Source of the DNA: Nocardia pseudobrasiliensis NBRC 108224
Lineage (GTDB): Bacteria; Actinomycetota; Actinomycetes; Mycobacteriales; Mycobacteriaceae
Length of the DNA: 64,000 bases
Direction: 5' to 3'
Assembly: GCF_001613105.1 (NCBI RefSeq)
Contig: NZ_BDBS01000027.1
Span: forward strand, 124,001-188,000
Shown: in pieces, positions 43,189 to 51,970 of the stretch
How positions within the stretch are numbered: the first letter of the stretch is position 1
Layout of the letters: each line of letters begins with the position of its first letter
Translations under genes and position numbers: made by a program
The notes under the pieces: model-generated
What the model was told of the DNA's origin: nothing
Seen by the model: the letters and a program-made list of their open reading frames with translations, nothing else
Databases searched by the model: none

Positions 43189-43638
43189 ATGACCGCCATC
43201 GCCCTCGCCTTGCTGGCCCTGTGGTGCACGACGCTGAGCGTCATCGACCTACGCACCCACCGATTACCGGATCGGCTCACCCTCCCCGGTGGATCGATGG
43301 TGCTGGGCTATGCGCTGTTCAGTGATCGACTGGTCGCCGCGGTGGCCGGAGCGCTGCTGCTGGCGGTGCCGTATCTCCTCATACATCTGGCCGCACCGGC
43401 CGCCTTCGGCGCCGGGGATGTGAAGCTCGCCGTCGGGCTCGGCGCGGCCGCCGCCTGTGGCGGTGCGCACGCCTGGACGTGGGCGGCGCTCGGCGCTCCG
43501 ATCCTCACCGCGTTCGGCGGCGGCGCCGCGACCCTGGTGCGCGCCTACCGATCACACGCGCCGCCCGTCAATCCCGCTGTGCCGCATGGTCCTTCGATGT
43601 GTTTCGCCACGATCGCCGCGTTGCTGGCAGCGCCGTAG
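43189..43638 (+). CDS. A24 prepilin peptidase-like membrane protease
   Basis: From the ATG at 43189 the protein has 149 residues and about five membrane helices. The two catalytic aspartates of the A24 family appear in LSVIDLRTHRLPD and FGAGDVKLAVG (GxGD). The N-terminal methylase domain of full prepilin peptidases is missing, as in short archaeal- and actinobacterial-type enzymes. It would process type IV/Flp-like pilins. No pilin gene is in this window. It precedes aroC by 97 bases. Confidence 0.87.
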   Translation: MTAIALALLALWCTTLSVIDLRTHRLPDRLTLPGGSMVLGYALFSDRLVAAVAGALLLAVPYLLIHLAAPAAFGAGDVKLAVGLGAAAACGGAHAWTWAALGAPILTAFGGGAATLVRAYRSHAPPVNPAVPHGPSMCFATIAALLAAP

Positions 43639-43735
43639 TCCCGATCGCCGGGGCCCACGACCCGCATCCGAGCGAGCCGCCGCGGCGCGCGGCCGATCCG
43701 ACCGGATGTCCGACCGGAGGTTTTGACGTGGAAAG

Positions 43736-44950
43736 ATGGATGCCGTGTTGCGCTGGATAACTGCCGGAGAATCCCATGGTCCCGCCCTCGTCGCACTTCT
43801 CGAGGGGATGGTGGCCGGTGTCGAGGTGACCTCGGCCGATATCGCCGCACAGCTGGCGCGCCGCCGCCTCGGTTACGGTCGCGGCGCCCGAATGAAGTTC
43901 GAGGCCGACAAGGTCACCATTATCGGCGGCGTCCGACACGGCAAGACGATGGGTGGCCCCATCGCCGTGGAGATCGCGAACTCCGAATGGCCGAAGTGGA
44001 CCGAGGTCATGTCCGCCGACCCCGTCGACGAGGCGGAACTGGCCGAGCTGGCCCGCAATGCGCCGCTGACCCGACCCCGCCCCGGCCACGCCGATTACTC
44101 GGGCATGTTGAAGTACGGGTTCGACGACGCCCGCCCGGTGCTCGAGCGCGCCAGCGCCCGAGAGACCGCGGCCCGGGTGACCGCAGGCACGGTCGCACGG
44201 GCCTTCCTGCGCCAGGCCTTCGGCGTCGAGGTCATCTCGCATGTGGTGTCGATCGGAACCGCCCAGACCGCAAGCGGTTTGGTGCCGACCGCCGCGGATC
44301 TGGCCGCCATCGACGAGAGCCCGGTGCGCGCGTTCGACAAGCAAGCCGAGGCCGAGATGATCGCCGAGATCGAGGCCGCCAAAAAGGACGGCGACACCCT
44401 CGGCGGTGTGGTCGAGGTTGTGGTGGAGGGCCTGCCGGTCGGGCTGGGCTCGTTCACCAGCGGTGAGAACCGACTCGATTCGCGACTGGCCGCCGCGCTC
44501 ATGGGCATTCAGGCCATCAAGGGCGTCGAGATCGGCGACGGCTTCGAGACCGCGCGCCGACGCGGCAGCCAGGCGCACGACGAAATGCGCCCCGGCCCCG
44601 ACGGAGTGCTGCGCTCGACCAACCGCGCGGGCGGGCTCGAGGGCGGCATGACCAATGGCGAACCGCTGCGGGTTCGTGCGGCGATGAAACCGATCTCCAC
44701 CGTGCCGCGTGCGCTGTCGACGGTGGATATGACCACAGGCGACGAGGCCGTCGCGATCCATCAGCGTTCGGACGTATGCGCGGTTCCGGCCGCGGGTGTG
44801 GTCGCCGAGGCCATGGTGGCGCTGGTCGTGGCCCAGGCCGCGCTGGAGAAGTTCGGTGGCGATTCGCTGCCCGAGACGCTCGACAACATCACCAGCTACG
44901 TGAAACGGATCAACGCGCGCCCGCATATCCCGGGCACCGTGACCTCATGA
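43736..44950 (+). CDS. aroC: Chorismate synthase
   Basis: The 404-residue protein starts close to the signature WITAGESHGPALVALLEG and contains RPGHADYSGMLKYG, RASARETAARV and GGLEGGMTNGEPL. These bind FMN and EPSP. It converts 5-enolpyruvylshikimate-3-phosphate to chorismate. ATG 43736 is the first start, but GTG 43745 would match mycobacterial homologues that begin with the Leu-Arg-Trp of this region. Its stop overlaps aroK (ATGA). Confidence 0.96.
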   Translation: MDAVLRWITAGESHGPALVALLEGMVAGVEVTSADIAAQLARRRLGYGRGARMKFEADKVTIIGGVRHGKTMGGPIAVEIANSEWPKWTEVMSADPVDEAELAELARNAPLTRPRPGHADYSGMLKYGFDDARPVLERASARETAARVTAGTVARAFLRQAFGVEVISHVVSIGTAQTASGLVPTAADLAAIDESPVRAFDKQAEAEMIAEIEAAKKDGDTLGGVVEVVVEGLPVGLGSFTSGENRLDSRLAAALMGIQAIKGVEIGDGFETARRRGSQAHDEMRPGPDGVLRSTNRAGGLEGGMTNGEPLRVRAAMKPISTVPRALSTVDMTTGDEAVAIHQRSDVCAVPAAGVVAEAMVALVVAQAALEKFGGDSLPETLDNITSYVKRINARPHIPGTVTS

Positions 44951-46479
44951 TCGTGCAGACCGACCCGCGCCGGCCGTGTGTGGTGTTGGTCGGCCCGCCG
45001 GGGGCGGGTAAGTCGACGATCGGTCGCAAGCTCGCCAAGGAGCTCGGGGTCGAACTGTTCGACACCGACGCCGGGATCGAGGACGAGACCGGTCGGACCA
45101 TTCCGGAGATCTTCGCCGACGACGGTGAACCGGAGTTCCGGCGCATCGAGGAGCGCGTGGTTCGTCGGGCGATTCTCGCCGAGCGCGGCGTGGTGTCGCT
45201 GGGCGGTGGCGCGGTGCTGTCGGCCAACACCCGGCAGCTGCTGCACGGCCGCACGGTCGTATATCTGGAAATCAGTGTGGCCGAGGGGCTTCGGCGCACC
45301 GGCGCGAGCAACAATCGTCCGCTGCTTGCGGGCGACGACCCGAGCAGTAAGTACCGCAAGCTCATGCATGAGCGCCGCCCGCTGTATCGGGAGGTGGCCA
45401 GCGTGCGGGTCCGCACCGACGGCCGCAGCCCCGGGCGTGTGGTCCGCAACATCATGGCGAAACTGGATCTGGAACCGGTCGAACCAGATCCGTCGACCAC
45501 TCCGTCCCGCCCGGCAGACGGCGAGGGCACCAGCCGTCGCGCCCGCGCCCGGCGTCGCCGTCGCGCCCGCACCGCGACGAACAAGGCGAATTCACCGTCG
45601 ACTCAGCAGGAAACCACCGCCGACCAGAACGGCGAGGCCACACCGCAGGCCAACGAATCCACCGATGGGGCAAGAGAATCCGCGCCCCGCCGTCGCTCTC
45701 GCAGGTCACGGCGAGGCGGTCGGCGCCACCGCAAATCCACTGCGGCCGATGGAACGCTGCCCACCACAGCGGATTGCTTCCCCGCGGATGCCATCGTGTC
45801 GTCGAACGGGCCGCTGACGGGCGTCGGCGGACCTGGCGGGACGCCAGGACCCGCCGCCGTCGACGAATCCGGCCCGACCACACAATCCGCGGTCGCCAGC
45901 CGACGCCGCAGGACCGCGGCAGTCGGCGAATCTGCGACGACCGCCGCACCCACTGACGCGGGAAGGAACGGCGCAGCCGCGGCAGACCGCGAACAGGCAC
46001 GAGCCGCCACATCCGGGTTGCCGGACCATCCGAGTAGCCCCGCGGTCACGACGGAGTCCACAGCTCCGGCCGTCGCGAATGGCGATCGTCGACGCCGACG
46101 TCGCACTACCCGTGCTTCCGGTGCGCCCGGACTACCCACTGCCATCGTTCATTCCGAGCCCGCGCACGCGACTCCCGAAACGCCGACCACCGCGGAATCG
46201 TCGGCGTCGCAAGACGCCACACCGGGCACAGGCCGGTCACGGCGCAGCGCGGTTCGCGCGGCCGGTCCACCGATCGTCGCCGCGCCGAGCGGGTCGACGA
46301 GTTCCTCCGATCGCCCGCAATCGTCGAACTCGCATCCCATTGGGAACGGCACCAATTCGCCCACGTCGCAAGGAAATTCGACCGCGACAGGCGACGCGGC
46401 AGTACCCCGCAGCACCCGGTCGAACGACGCGCCCGTCCCATACGAACACGAGAAGAATCGGAGCAGCTGCCATGAGTGA
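44947..46479 (+). CDS. aroK: Shikimate kinase with a long disordered Arg-rich C-terminal tail
   Basis: Residues 1-175 are a complete shikimate kinase. The P-loop is GPPGAGKS (16-23), Asp39/Asp41 lie in FDTDAG, Arg in FRRIEE, GGG in SLGGGAVL, lid Arg124 in NNRPLL, and ERRPLY follows. Residues 176-510 are an extension rich in Arg, Ser, Thr, Pro and Gly, with basic clusters such as SRRARARRRRRAR and RRRSRRSRRGGRRHRK. The tail keeps strong coding bias, and its last codons contain the aroB start and ribosome site, so it is genuinely translated. Typical AroK is near 175 residues. The role of the tail is unknown; nucleic acid or polyanion binding is a guess from composition. Confidence 0.9.
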   Translation: MIVQTDPRRPCVVLVGPPGAGKSTIGRKLAKELGVELFDTDAGIEDETGRTIPEIFADDGEPEFRRIEERVVRRAILAERGVVSLGGGAVLSANTRQLLHGRTVVYLEISVAEGLRRTGASNNRPLLAGDDPSSKYRKLMHERRPLYREVASVRVRTDGRSPGRVVRNIMAKLDLEPVEPDPSTTPSRPADGEGTSRRARARRRRRARTATNKANSPSTQQETTADQNGEATPQANESTDGARESAPRRRSRRSRRGGRRHRKSTAADGTLPTTADCFPADAIVSSNGPLTGVGGPGGTPGPAAVDESGPTTQSAVASRRRRTAAVGESATTAAPTDAGRNGAAAADREQARAATSGLPDHPSSPAVTTESTAPAVANGDRRRRRRTTRASGAPGLPTAIVHSEPAHATPETPTTAESSASQDATPGTGRSRRSAVRAAGPPIVAAPSGSTSSSDRPQSSNSHPIGNGTNSPTSQGNSTATGDAAVPRSTRSNDAPVPYEHEKNRSSCHE

Positions 46480-47590
46480 GCCGACCCGCATCGAGGTCCG
46501 CGCCGCCGACCCGTACCCGGTGATCATCGGCCGGGGCCTGCTGGGCGACCTGGCCGATCAGGTGGCCGGACAGCAGGGCGCGCGGACGGTCGCGATCTTC
46601 CATCAGCCTCCGCTCACCGAGACCGCCGAGGTCGTGCGGCAGGCACTGGTCGACAAGGGCCTCGACGCGCATCGCATCGAGATTCCCGATGCCGAGGCCG
46701 GTAAGGATCTGCCGGTGGCCGGATTCTGCTGGGAGGTACTGGGCCGCATCGGCCTGACCCGGCAGGACGTGGTGATCAGCCTGGGCGGCGGAGCCGCGAC
46801 CGATCTGGCGGGATTCGTGGCCGCCACCTGGATGCGCGGGGTCAAGATCGTGCACGTGCCGACCACACTGCTCGCGATGGTCGACGCGGCCGTCGGCGGT
46901 AAGACCGGCATCAACACCGAGGCGGGGAAGAATCTCGTGGGCTGTTTCCACGAGCCGACCGCCGTGATGGTGGATCTGGCGACGCTGGAGACGGTGCCGC
47001 GCAACGAGATCGTCGCCGGGATGGCGGAGATCATCAAGGCCGGTTTCATCGCGGATCCGGTGATTCTGGATCTCATCGAGCGCGACCCGCAGGCGGCCCT
47101 GGATCCGTCCGGCGATGTGCTGCCCGAATTGGTGCGTCGCGCGATTCAGGTCAAGGCCGACGTGGTCTCCGCGGACCTCAAGGAGGCCAGCCTCCGCGAG
47201 ATCCTCAACTACGGCCACACCCTCGGACACGCCATCGAACGCCGCGAACGCTACCGCTGGCGCCACGGGGCCGCGGTCTCGGTGGGCCTGGTGTTCGCCG
47301 CCGAACTCGGCCGCCTGGCGGGTCGCCTCGACGACGCCACCGCCGACCGCCATCGCAGCGTATTGGAAAGCGTCGGCCTACCCACCACCTACGACGCCGA
47401 CGCCCTGCCCCAACTTCTCGACACCATGCAAACCGATAAGAAGACCCGATCCGGTGTCCTCCGTTTCGTGGTCCTCGACGGTCTCGCCAAACCCGGTCGC
47501 CTCGAGGGCCCCGACCCTTCCCTCCTCGCCGCCGCCTACGCCACCATTGCCCGCGAGGACACCCCGGCCGGAGGCGCGATCCTGCTGTAG
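46472..47590 (+). CDS. aroB: 3-dehydroquinate synthase
   Basis: The ATG at 46472 overlaps the last eight bases of aroK and gives 372 residues. NAD-binding SLGGGAATDLAGFVAATWMRG, VPTTLLAMVDAAVGGKTGIN and the zinc ligand region EILNYGHTLGHAIE are all intact. It converts DAHP to 3-dehydroquinate, the second step of the shikimate pathway. Coupling to aroC and aroK ensures joint expression. In mycobacteria an aroQ gene follows aroB; here a DinB-like gene follows instead. Confidence 0.96.
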   Translation: MSEPTRIEVRAADPYPVIIGRGLLGDLADQVAGQQGARTVAIFHQPPLTETAEVVRQALVDKGLDAHRIEIPDAEAGKDLPVAGFCWEVLGRIGLTRQDVVISLGGGAATDLAGFVAATWMRGVKIVHVPTTLLAMVDAAVGGKTGINTEAGKNLVGCFHEPTAVMVDLATLETVPRNEIVAGMAEIIKAGFIADPVILDLIERDPQAALDPSGDVLPELVRRAIQVKADVVSADLKEASLREILNYGHTLGHAIERRERYRWRHGAAVSVGLVFAAELGRLAGRLDDATADRHRSVLESVGLPTTYDADALPQLLDTMQTDKKTRSGVLRFVVLDGLAKPGRLEGPDPSLLAAAYATIAREDTPAGGAILL

Positions 47591-47609
47591 CTCACATACG
47601 GTGTCGACC

Positions 47610-48179
47610 ATGACCGATCACCCGTGGGAGCCGCCGCTGGCGGGCAATGAGGTCGACCATCTGCTCGGGGCGTTGCGCAGGCTGCGCACGACCTTTCGGT
47701 GGAAGGCCGATGATCTCGATGAGGTGGGTTTGCGGACCCGCGTTGGGGCTTCCGCGCTGACACTGGGTGGGTTGCTGAAGCATCTCGCGGCCGCGGAGGA
47801 CTACATGTTCACCGCCAAGCTCAGCGGTGAGCCGATCGGTGCGCCCTGGGATGCGCTCGGGTGGGATGGCCGCTCGAGCTGGGCGTTCACGTTCGATACC
47901 CGCGATCACACACCGGAGGAGCTGTACGCGCTGTGGGACGGCGCCATCGCGCGGTCCGATGCCCGGCTCGGGGCCGCCCTCGCCGCGGGTGGACTCGATC
48001 AGCTCGTTCACGTGTCCTGGCCGGACGGTCGCCGGGCCAGCCTGCGACGGCTCGTCTGCGACCTGATCGAGGAATACGGCCGCCACACCGGACATGCCGA
48101 TCTGCTGCGCGAAGCCGTGGACGGGCGCGTCGGGGAGGATCCGCCCGCCGGATGGCGACCCGTGAGCGGCGGGGCTTAG
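47610..48179 (+). CDS. DinB/DUF664 family protein
   Basis: From the ATG at 47610 the protein has 189 residues. The three metal-binding histidines of DinB-like four-helix bundles are visible in LLKHLAAAEDYMF and YGRHTGHADLLREAVDG. Members of this actinobacterial group include mycothiol-dependent enzymes, but many are uncharacterised. It starts 19 bases after aroB and may be read through from the aro operon. No link to shikimate metabolism is evident. Confidence 0.82.
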   Translation: MTDHPWEPPLAGNEVDHLLGALRRLRTTFRWKADDLDEVGLRTRVGASALTLGGLLKHLAAAEDYMFTAKLSGEPIGAPWDALGWDGRSSWAFTFDTRDHTPEELYALWDGAIARSDARLGAALAAGGLDQLVHVSWPDGRRASLRRLVCDLIEEYGRHTGHADLLREAVDGRVGEDPPAGWRPVSGGA

Positions 48180-48373
48180 CATGCTCCGAATCCGTTGCGG
48201 TGCAACCGAATACGGCCCTAGGCGAGAATGGGACTACCGGGCCTCCGCGAGGGGATCATCGAGCCCGGGACCCACCGACCGACAGGCCGACCTTCCGCAC
48301 ATCACCTGCGAGATGATCGACGCGTCCGAGTCGATCGCTGATCCCGGCACCGATCGAGGTGACCCCCGAGGGA

Positions 48374-48847
48374 TCACACAGCCGAAGCCGTAGCCTGCGG
48401 CACCGCCGCCTCGGCCTTGCGATTCTCCCGTCCGACCAGGAATCGCCCCGCCGCCACCCCGGCCATCGCCGGAATGAAGATCAGCAGAATGATGAACGCC
48501 GCCCCCGCGGTGATCTCGAAGATCAAACCATTGCCGCCCAGATCGAACTTCGGCACGAAATCCAGCAGCCAGGCGACCACACCGCTGCCGAGGCCGCCCA
48601 CCACTCCCGCTTTGAGCCAGCGCATGGTCAGGTCCGCGCCGCCGCGGTCGGGATCGGGGTTGGCTCGTCGGTCGACGCGGCCGTCGATCAGGCCCCAGGC
48701 GATACCGGCCGCGACCAGCACGATCAGGCACAGAGTTCGCATCCATGCGCCGTGTGTCGGCGAGTAGACCATCCCGAAGCCGAGCACGACCCGCAGGAAC
48801 ACCGTCAGCGCTCCGAGGACTGTGGCGCGCAACACCCACGCATTCAT
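48374..48847 (-). CDS. Four-helix membrane protein, B-4DMT-like
   Basis: The 157-residue protein has four predicted membrane helices: TVFLRVVLGFGMVY, TLCLIVLVAAGIAWGL, AGVVGGLGSGVVAWLLDFV and AGAAFIILLIFIPAMAGVAAG. A short charged loop (DGRVDRRANPDPDRG) lies between helices 2 and 3. It resembles actinobacterial proteins annotated B-4DMT transporters, a weak assignment. It follows aroE by 48 bases on the same strand. The 194 bases between it and the convergent DinB-like gene hold no gene. Confidence 0.65.
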   Translation of the reverse strand: MNAWVLRATVLGALTVFLRVVLGFGMVYSPTHGAWMRTLCLIVLVAAGIAWGLIDGRVDRRANPDPDRGGADLTMRWLKAGVVGGLGSGVVAWLLDFVPKFDLGGNGLIFEITAGAAFIILLIFIPAMAGVAAGRFLVGRENRKAEAAVPQATASAV

Positions 48848-48895
48848 GTCGACCACCCTAACCTGACGAGGAACTCGGAAAAACAGTAACCGGTA

Positions 48896-49720
48896 TCAGT
48901 TGTCCAATGCGGCAGCCATCGCCTGGCGTGGCGCGGGTTTCCCGGTGAACTGCTCGACCTGTCCGTAGGCCTGATTCAACAGCATCTGCAATCCGCTGAT
49001 CACGGTATTTCCCGCATGAGACACGGCCAGCGCCAACGGGGTCGGCCATGGGTTGTAGATGGCGTCGAGGACCACCGGCGCGGCGGCGACCGCCTCGGCG
49101 ACAGCGGCGGCCCCTTCGGCGGGGACCGTGCTGACCACCGCGTCCGCGTCCGCGCACACTCCGCGCAGGGCCGCGACGTCGAAGCCGATCACCGTGACCG
49201 CCATACCGAGTCGCTCGGCCAGTTCCCGGGTGCTCGCGGCCCGGCCCGCGTCCCGCGCGACGATGGTCACCGCCCGCGAACCCAGCTCCGACAGCGCCAG
49301 CAGCGCGGGTCGCGCGGTACCACCCGCGCCCAGCACCACGGTCCGCTCGACCTTCTCGACCCCACCGCCCTGCAGCGCGCCGCGCACGCCGTCGACATCG
49401 GTGCAGTCGGCGCGCCAGCCGGTCTCGGTGTGCACCAGCGTATTCGCCGATTCGGCGAGCACCGCGCGCTCGGTGCGCTCGTCGGCGTAGTCGAGGGCGG
49501 CGACCTTACCGGGCATGGTCACCGACAGTCCGACCCATTCGGGACCGAATCCGTCGACCAGACCGGGCAATTGCTCGGCCGTACATTCGATGCGCTCGTA
49601 ACTCCAGTCGAGTCCGAGCGCCCGATAGGCCGCGAGATGCAGTTGCGGCGAGCGTGAATGCGAGACCGGGCTGCCGAGGACCGCCGCCCGCCGACTCGCC
49701 GAATCAGTTTCCTTTGCCAC
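48896..49720 (-). CDS. aroE: Shikimate dehydrogenase
   Basis: A GTG start at 49720 gives 274 residues and an N-terminus like that of mycobacterial AroE; ATG 49756 is an alternative. Substrate-binding SHSRSPQLHLAAYRALGL, catalytic Lys in SVTMPGKVAALD, NTLV, and CTDVDGVRGAL are present. The NADP motif is VVLGAGGTARPALLAL. It reduces 3-dehydroshikimate to shikimate. The gene overlaps the end of mltG by 17 bases, placing it in the alaS-ruvX-mltG-aroE chain, as in Rv2555c-Rv2552c. Confidence 0.94.
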   Translation of the reverse strand: MAKETDSASRRAAVLGSPVSHSRSPQLHLAAYRALGLDWSYERIECTAEQLPGLVDGFGPEWVGLSVTMPGKVAALDYADERTERAVLAESANTLVHTETGWRADCTDVDGVRGALQGGGVEKVERTVVLGAGGTARPALLALSELGSRAVTIVARDAGRAASTRELAERLGMAVTVIGFDVAALRGVCADADAVVSTVPAEGAAAVAEAVAAAPVVLDAIYNPWPTPLALAVSHAGNTVISGLQMLLNQAYGQVEQFTGKPAPRQAMAAALDN

Positions 49721-51410
49721 TGTCGAGAATTCCGCTCTGCTGGGCGCGCTGGACATTGCGCAGATGTTCGCTGTAGCTGTCGGTGAACACGGTCGTGCCC
49801 TGCTTGTCGACCGTCACGAAGTACAGCCACTTGCCCTGCTCGGGATTCTCCATGGCCTTCAGCGCGGGCAGCGACGGCGAGGAGATCGGCCCGGCGGGCA
49901 ATCCGGGCATGGCGTAGGTGTTCCACGGGGTCGCGCGCGACCGATCCTCTTCGGTGGTCGCGACCTCGGTGCGGTCGAGGGTGTAGTTCACGCTCGAATC
50001 GAACCGCAACTTGTGGTCATCGGAGACGAGACGGTTCAGGATCACCCGCGCGACCTTGGGCATGTCCTTGGGTTGCGCCTCGCGTTCGACCATCGACGCG
50101 GCGATCAGCGTCTGATACGGATCCAGATTGTTCGCCCCGCCGGACTGCAACAGCCCGGTCGATTCATAACTCTTCGCGCTCTGGCCGATCAGCTGGCTCA
50201 GGATGTGCGCGGGTGAGGCGGTGGGATCGAAATCCCAAGCGCCCGCGGCGATCAGGCCCTCGAGTTGACGGCTGCGATCGGGCACCTTGCGCACCGAATC
50301 CACCGCCCAGGCCGGCACGCCCAGCGCGGTCAGATCGGTACCCGCCGCGGCCTCGGCCAATTGTTCGGGAGTGACGCATTTCTTGTCACTGCCCGACCCC
50401 ACACAGCTCGCATCGGAGATCTTGCCCAGAATGCCCTGATTACGAGCGCCGGTGGTCACATCGAACGAGTCCCGCAGCCGCTTTCCCTCGGGGATCACGA
50501 CATTGCCGACCCGGTTCTGCTTCTCCAGCAGCGCCGCGACGGCATCGACGCCCTTGCTGTGCGTCGGAATCGCGTAGTAGCCGGGCTGCACCGAGGTCAT
50601 ACCCGCCGCATTGCGCACGGCCGCCTCGTAGAACGCGCCGGTACTCGCGACGACGCCCTTGTCGGCCATGGTCTGGGCGATCTGCTCGGAGGTGTCGCCG
50701 GAGCGGACCTGTACGACCGTGGGCGCACCGGCCGGACCCGCGAAATCCTCCGGCCCGCCCAGCTTGCCGACGAGTTTGTAGCCCGCGTACCCGCCCGCGG
50801 CCACGAACAGCACCGCGAAGATGCAGCCGAGCACCAACAGATTGCGCCGCCGCCGCTTACGTTCGGCCGCTTTGCGCGAGGCCGCCCGCGAGCGACGGCC
50901 GCGACCCTGTCCACGGGTCGAGCGCGCTCGCGATTCGGTTTTGCCCTTGGCGGCCCGGCCGCGCGGGCGGGTGACCTGTTCGGTGGCCTGGTCCCCCTCG
51001 TCCCAGTCCTCTTGATCCTCGCCGTCCCAGTCCTCGTATTGCTCGGCATGGCGGTCCGGGGACCGGACGTCGGTCTCCCAGTCCTCGCGGTCGTCCCAGA
51101 CCTGCTCGTCGGTATCCCATTCGTCGGAGCGGCCGCGCGTGGTGGGCGCGGTCGAGCCGCGCTGGACCACGCGCCGACCGACCGAACTCGCGGATCGGGT
51201 CGGTGGCGGATCCTGGTCGTCGGTATAACGCGGGATGACGGTGGTGTCGTCCTCGTAGTCGTCCCACTCGTCGCCCGCCGCGGCATGCCGAGCGCCGTGG
51301 CCGCGCTGGGCCGGCTCGACATCGCCCCAGTCGTAGTCCGAACGCCGGTAGCGGCGCTGCTCGGTGCTCTGCCGAAGGCGCTCCTCGGCACGGGTCCAGC
51401 GGTCGTTCAT
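49704..51410 (-). CDS. mltG: Endolytic murein transglycosylase MltG
   Basis: The 568-residue protein has a cytoplasmic N-terminal region of about 185 residues. That region is rich in Asp/Trp/Glu, then Arg (DWDGEDQEDWDEGD; RSRAASRKAAERKRRRR), and ends in one membrane helix (NLLVLGCIFAVLFVAAGGYAG). The periplasmic part has a LysM-like segment (VVQVRSGDTSEQIAQTMADKGVV) and the YceG catalytic region with Glu in AASMVEREAQ. It ends glycan strand growth by cleaving nascent peptidoglycan. The disordered N-terminus is longer than in E. coli MltG. Its start overlaps ruvX (ATGA). Confidence 0.93.
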   Translation of the reverse strand: MNDRWTRAEERLRQSTEQRRYRRSDYDWGDVEPAQRGHGARHAAAGDEWDDYEDDTTVIPRYTDDQDPPPTRSASSVGRRVVQRGSTAPTTRGRSDEWDTDEQVWDDREDWETDVRSPDRHAEQYEDWDGEDQEDWDEGDQATEQVTRPRGRAAKGKTESRARSTRGQGRGRRSRAASRKAAERKRRRRNLLVLGCIFAVLFVAAGGYAGYKLVGKLGGPEDFAGPAGAPTVVQVRSGDTSEQIAQTMADKGVVASTGAFYEAAVRNAAGMTSVQPGYYAIPTHSKGVDAVAALLEKQNRVGNVVIPEGKRLRDSFDVTTGARNQGILGKISDASCVGSGSDKKCVTPEQLAEAAAGTDLTALGVPAWAVDSVRKVPDRSRQLEGLIAAGAWDFDPTASPAHILSQLIGQSAKSYESTGLLQSGGANNLDPYQTLIAASMVEREAQPKDMPKVARVILNRLVSDDHKLRFDSSVNYTLDRTEVATTEEDRSRATPWNTYAMPGLPAGPISSPSLPALKAMENPEQGKWLYFVTVDKQGTTVFTDSYSEHLRNVQRAQQSGILDSGKGN

Positions 51411-51970
51411 CCGACCACCTCGCCGCCTGCGTCACCGGCCGACTTCAACACCGCACTCCGTTCGTCCAACCATCCCTGCAGGATCGAGACGGCCGCCGCC
51501 TGATCGATCACCTGCCGCTGCCCACGTGCGCGAACTCCGCTGTCCCGCAATGCACGTGCTGCAGATACCGTAGTCAAACGTTCGTCGGAAAGTCGTATCG
51601 GCACACCAGGAATCATGCGCCGCAAACGTTTCGCGTAGCCCACGGCGATCTTGGCAGAGGACCCGTTTTCCCCGCGTAACGTGCGGGGCAGGCCGACGAT
51701 CACCTCGACGGCCTCATACTCCCGCACAATTTCGGCAATCCTGATCAAATCGGTCGGCTGCGCACCACTGTTCTTCGCGCGCGCCACCGTCTCCACGGGG
51801 GTCGCCAAGATGCCGTCCGGGTCGCTGGCGGCGACGCCGACGCGGACCGAACCCACATCGATGCCGAGGCGACGCCCCCGGCCGGGATCGGTATCGGCGC
51901 TGGGCCGCTCAGGTCCGATCTCGCCGGGGGGCGAATGCTCCGACGTGTCCGAGTTCTCGGAACTGTCCAT
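51407..51970 (-). CDS. ruvX: RuvX/YqgF Holliday junction resolvase-like RNase H-fold protein
   Basis: The 187 residues include the RNase H-fold catalytic patterns GIDVGSVRVGVAASD, VGLPRTLRGENGSSA, LSDERLTTVSAARAL and IDQAAAVSILQGWLDE. A disordered 35-residue N-terminal tail precedes the domain. YqgF proteins function in 16S rRNA end processing and possibly junction resolution. The start overlaps the alaS stop and the end overlaps mltG, the conserved alaS-ruvX-mltG order. Confidence 0.93.
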   Translation of the reverse strand: MDSSENSDTSEHSPPGEIGPERPSADTDPGRGRRLGIDVGSVRVGVAASDPDGILATPVETVARAKNSGAQPTDLIRIAEIVREYEAVEVIVGLPRTLRGENGSSAKIAVGYAKRLRRMIPGVPIRLSDERLTTVSAARALRDSGVRARGQRQVIDQAAAVSILQGWLDERSAVLKSAGDAGGEVVG

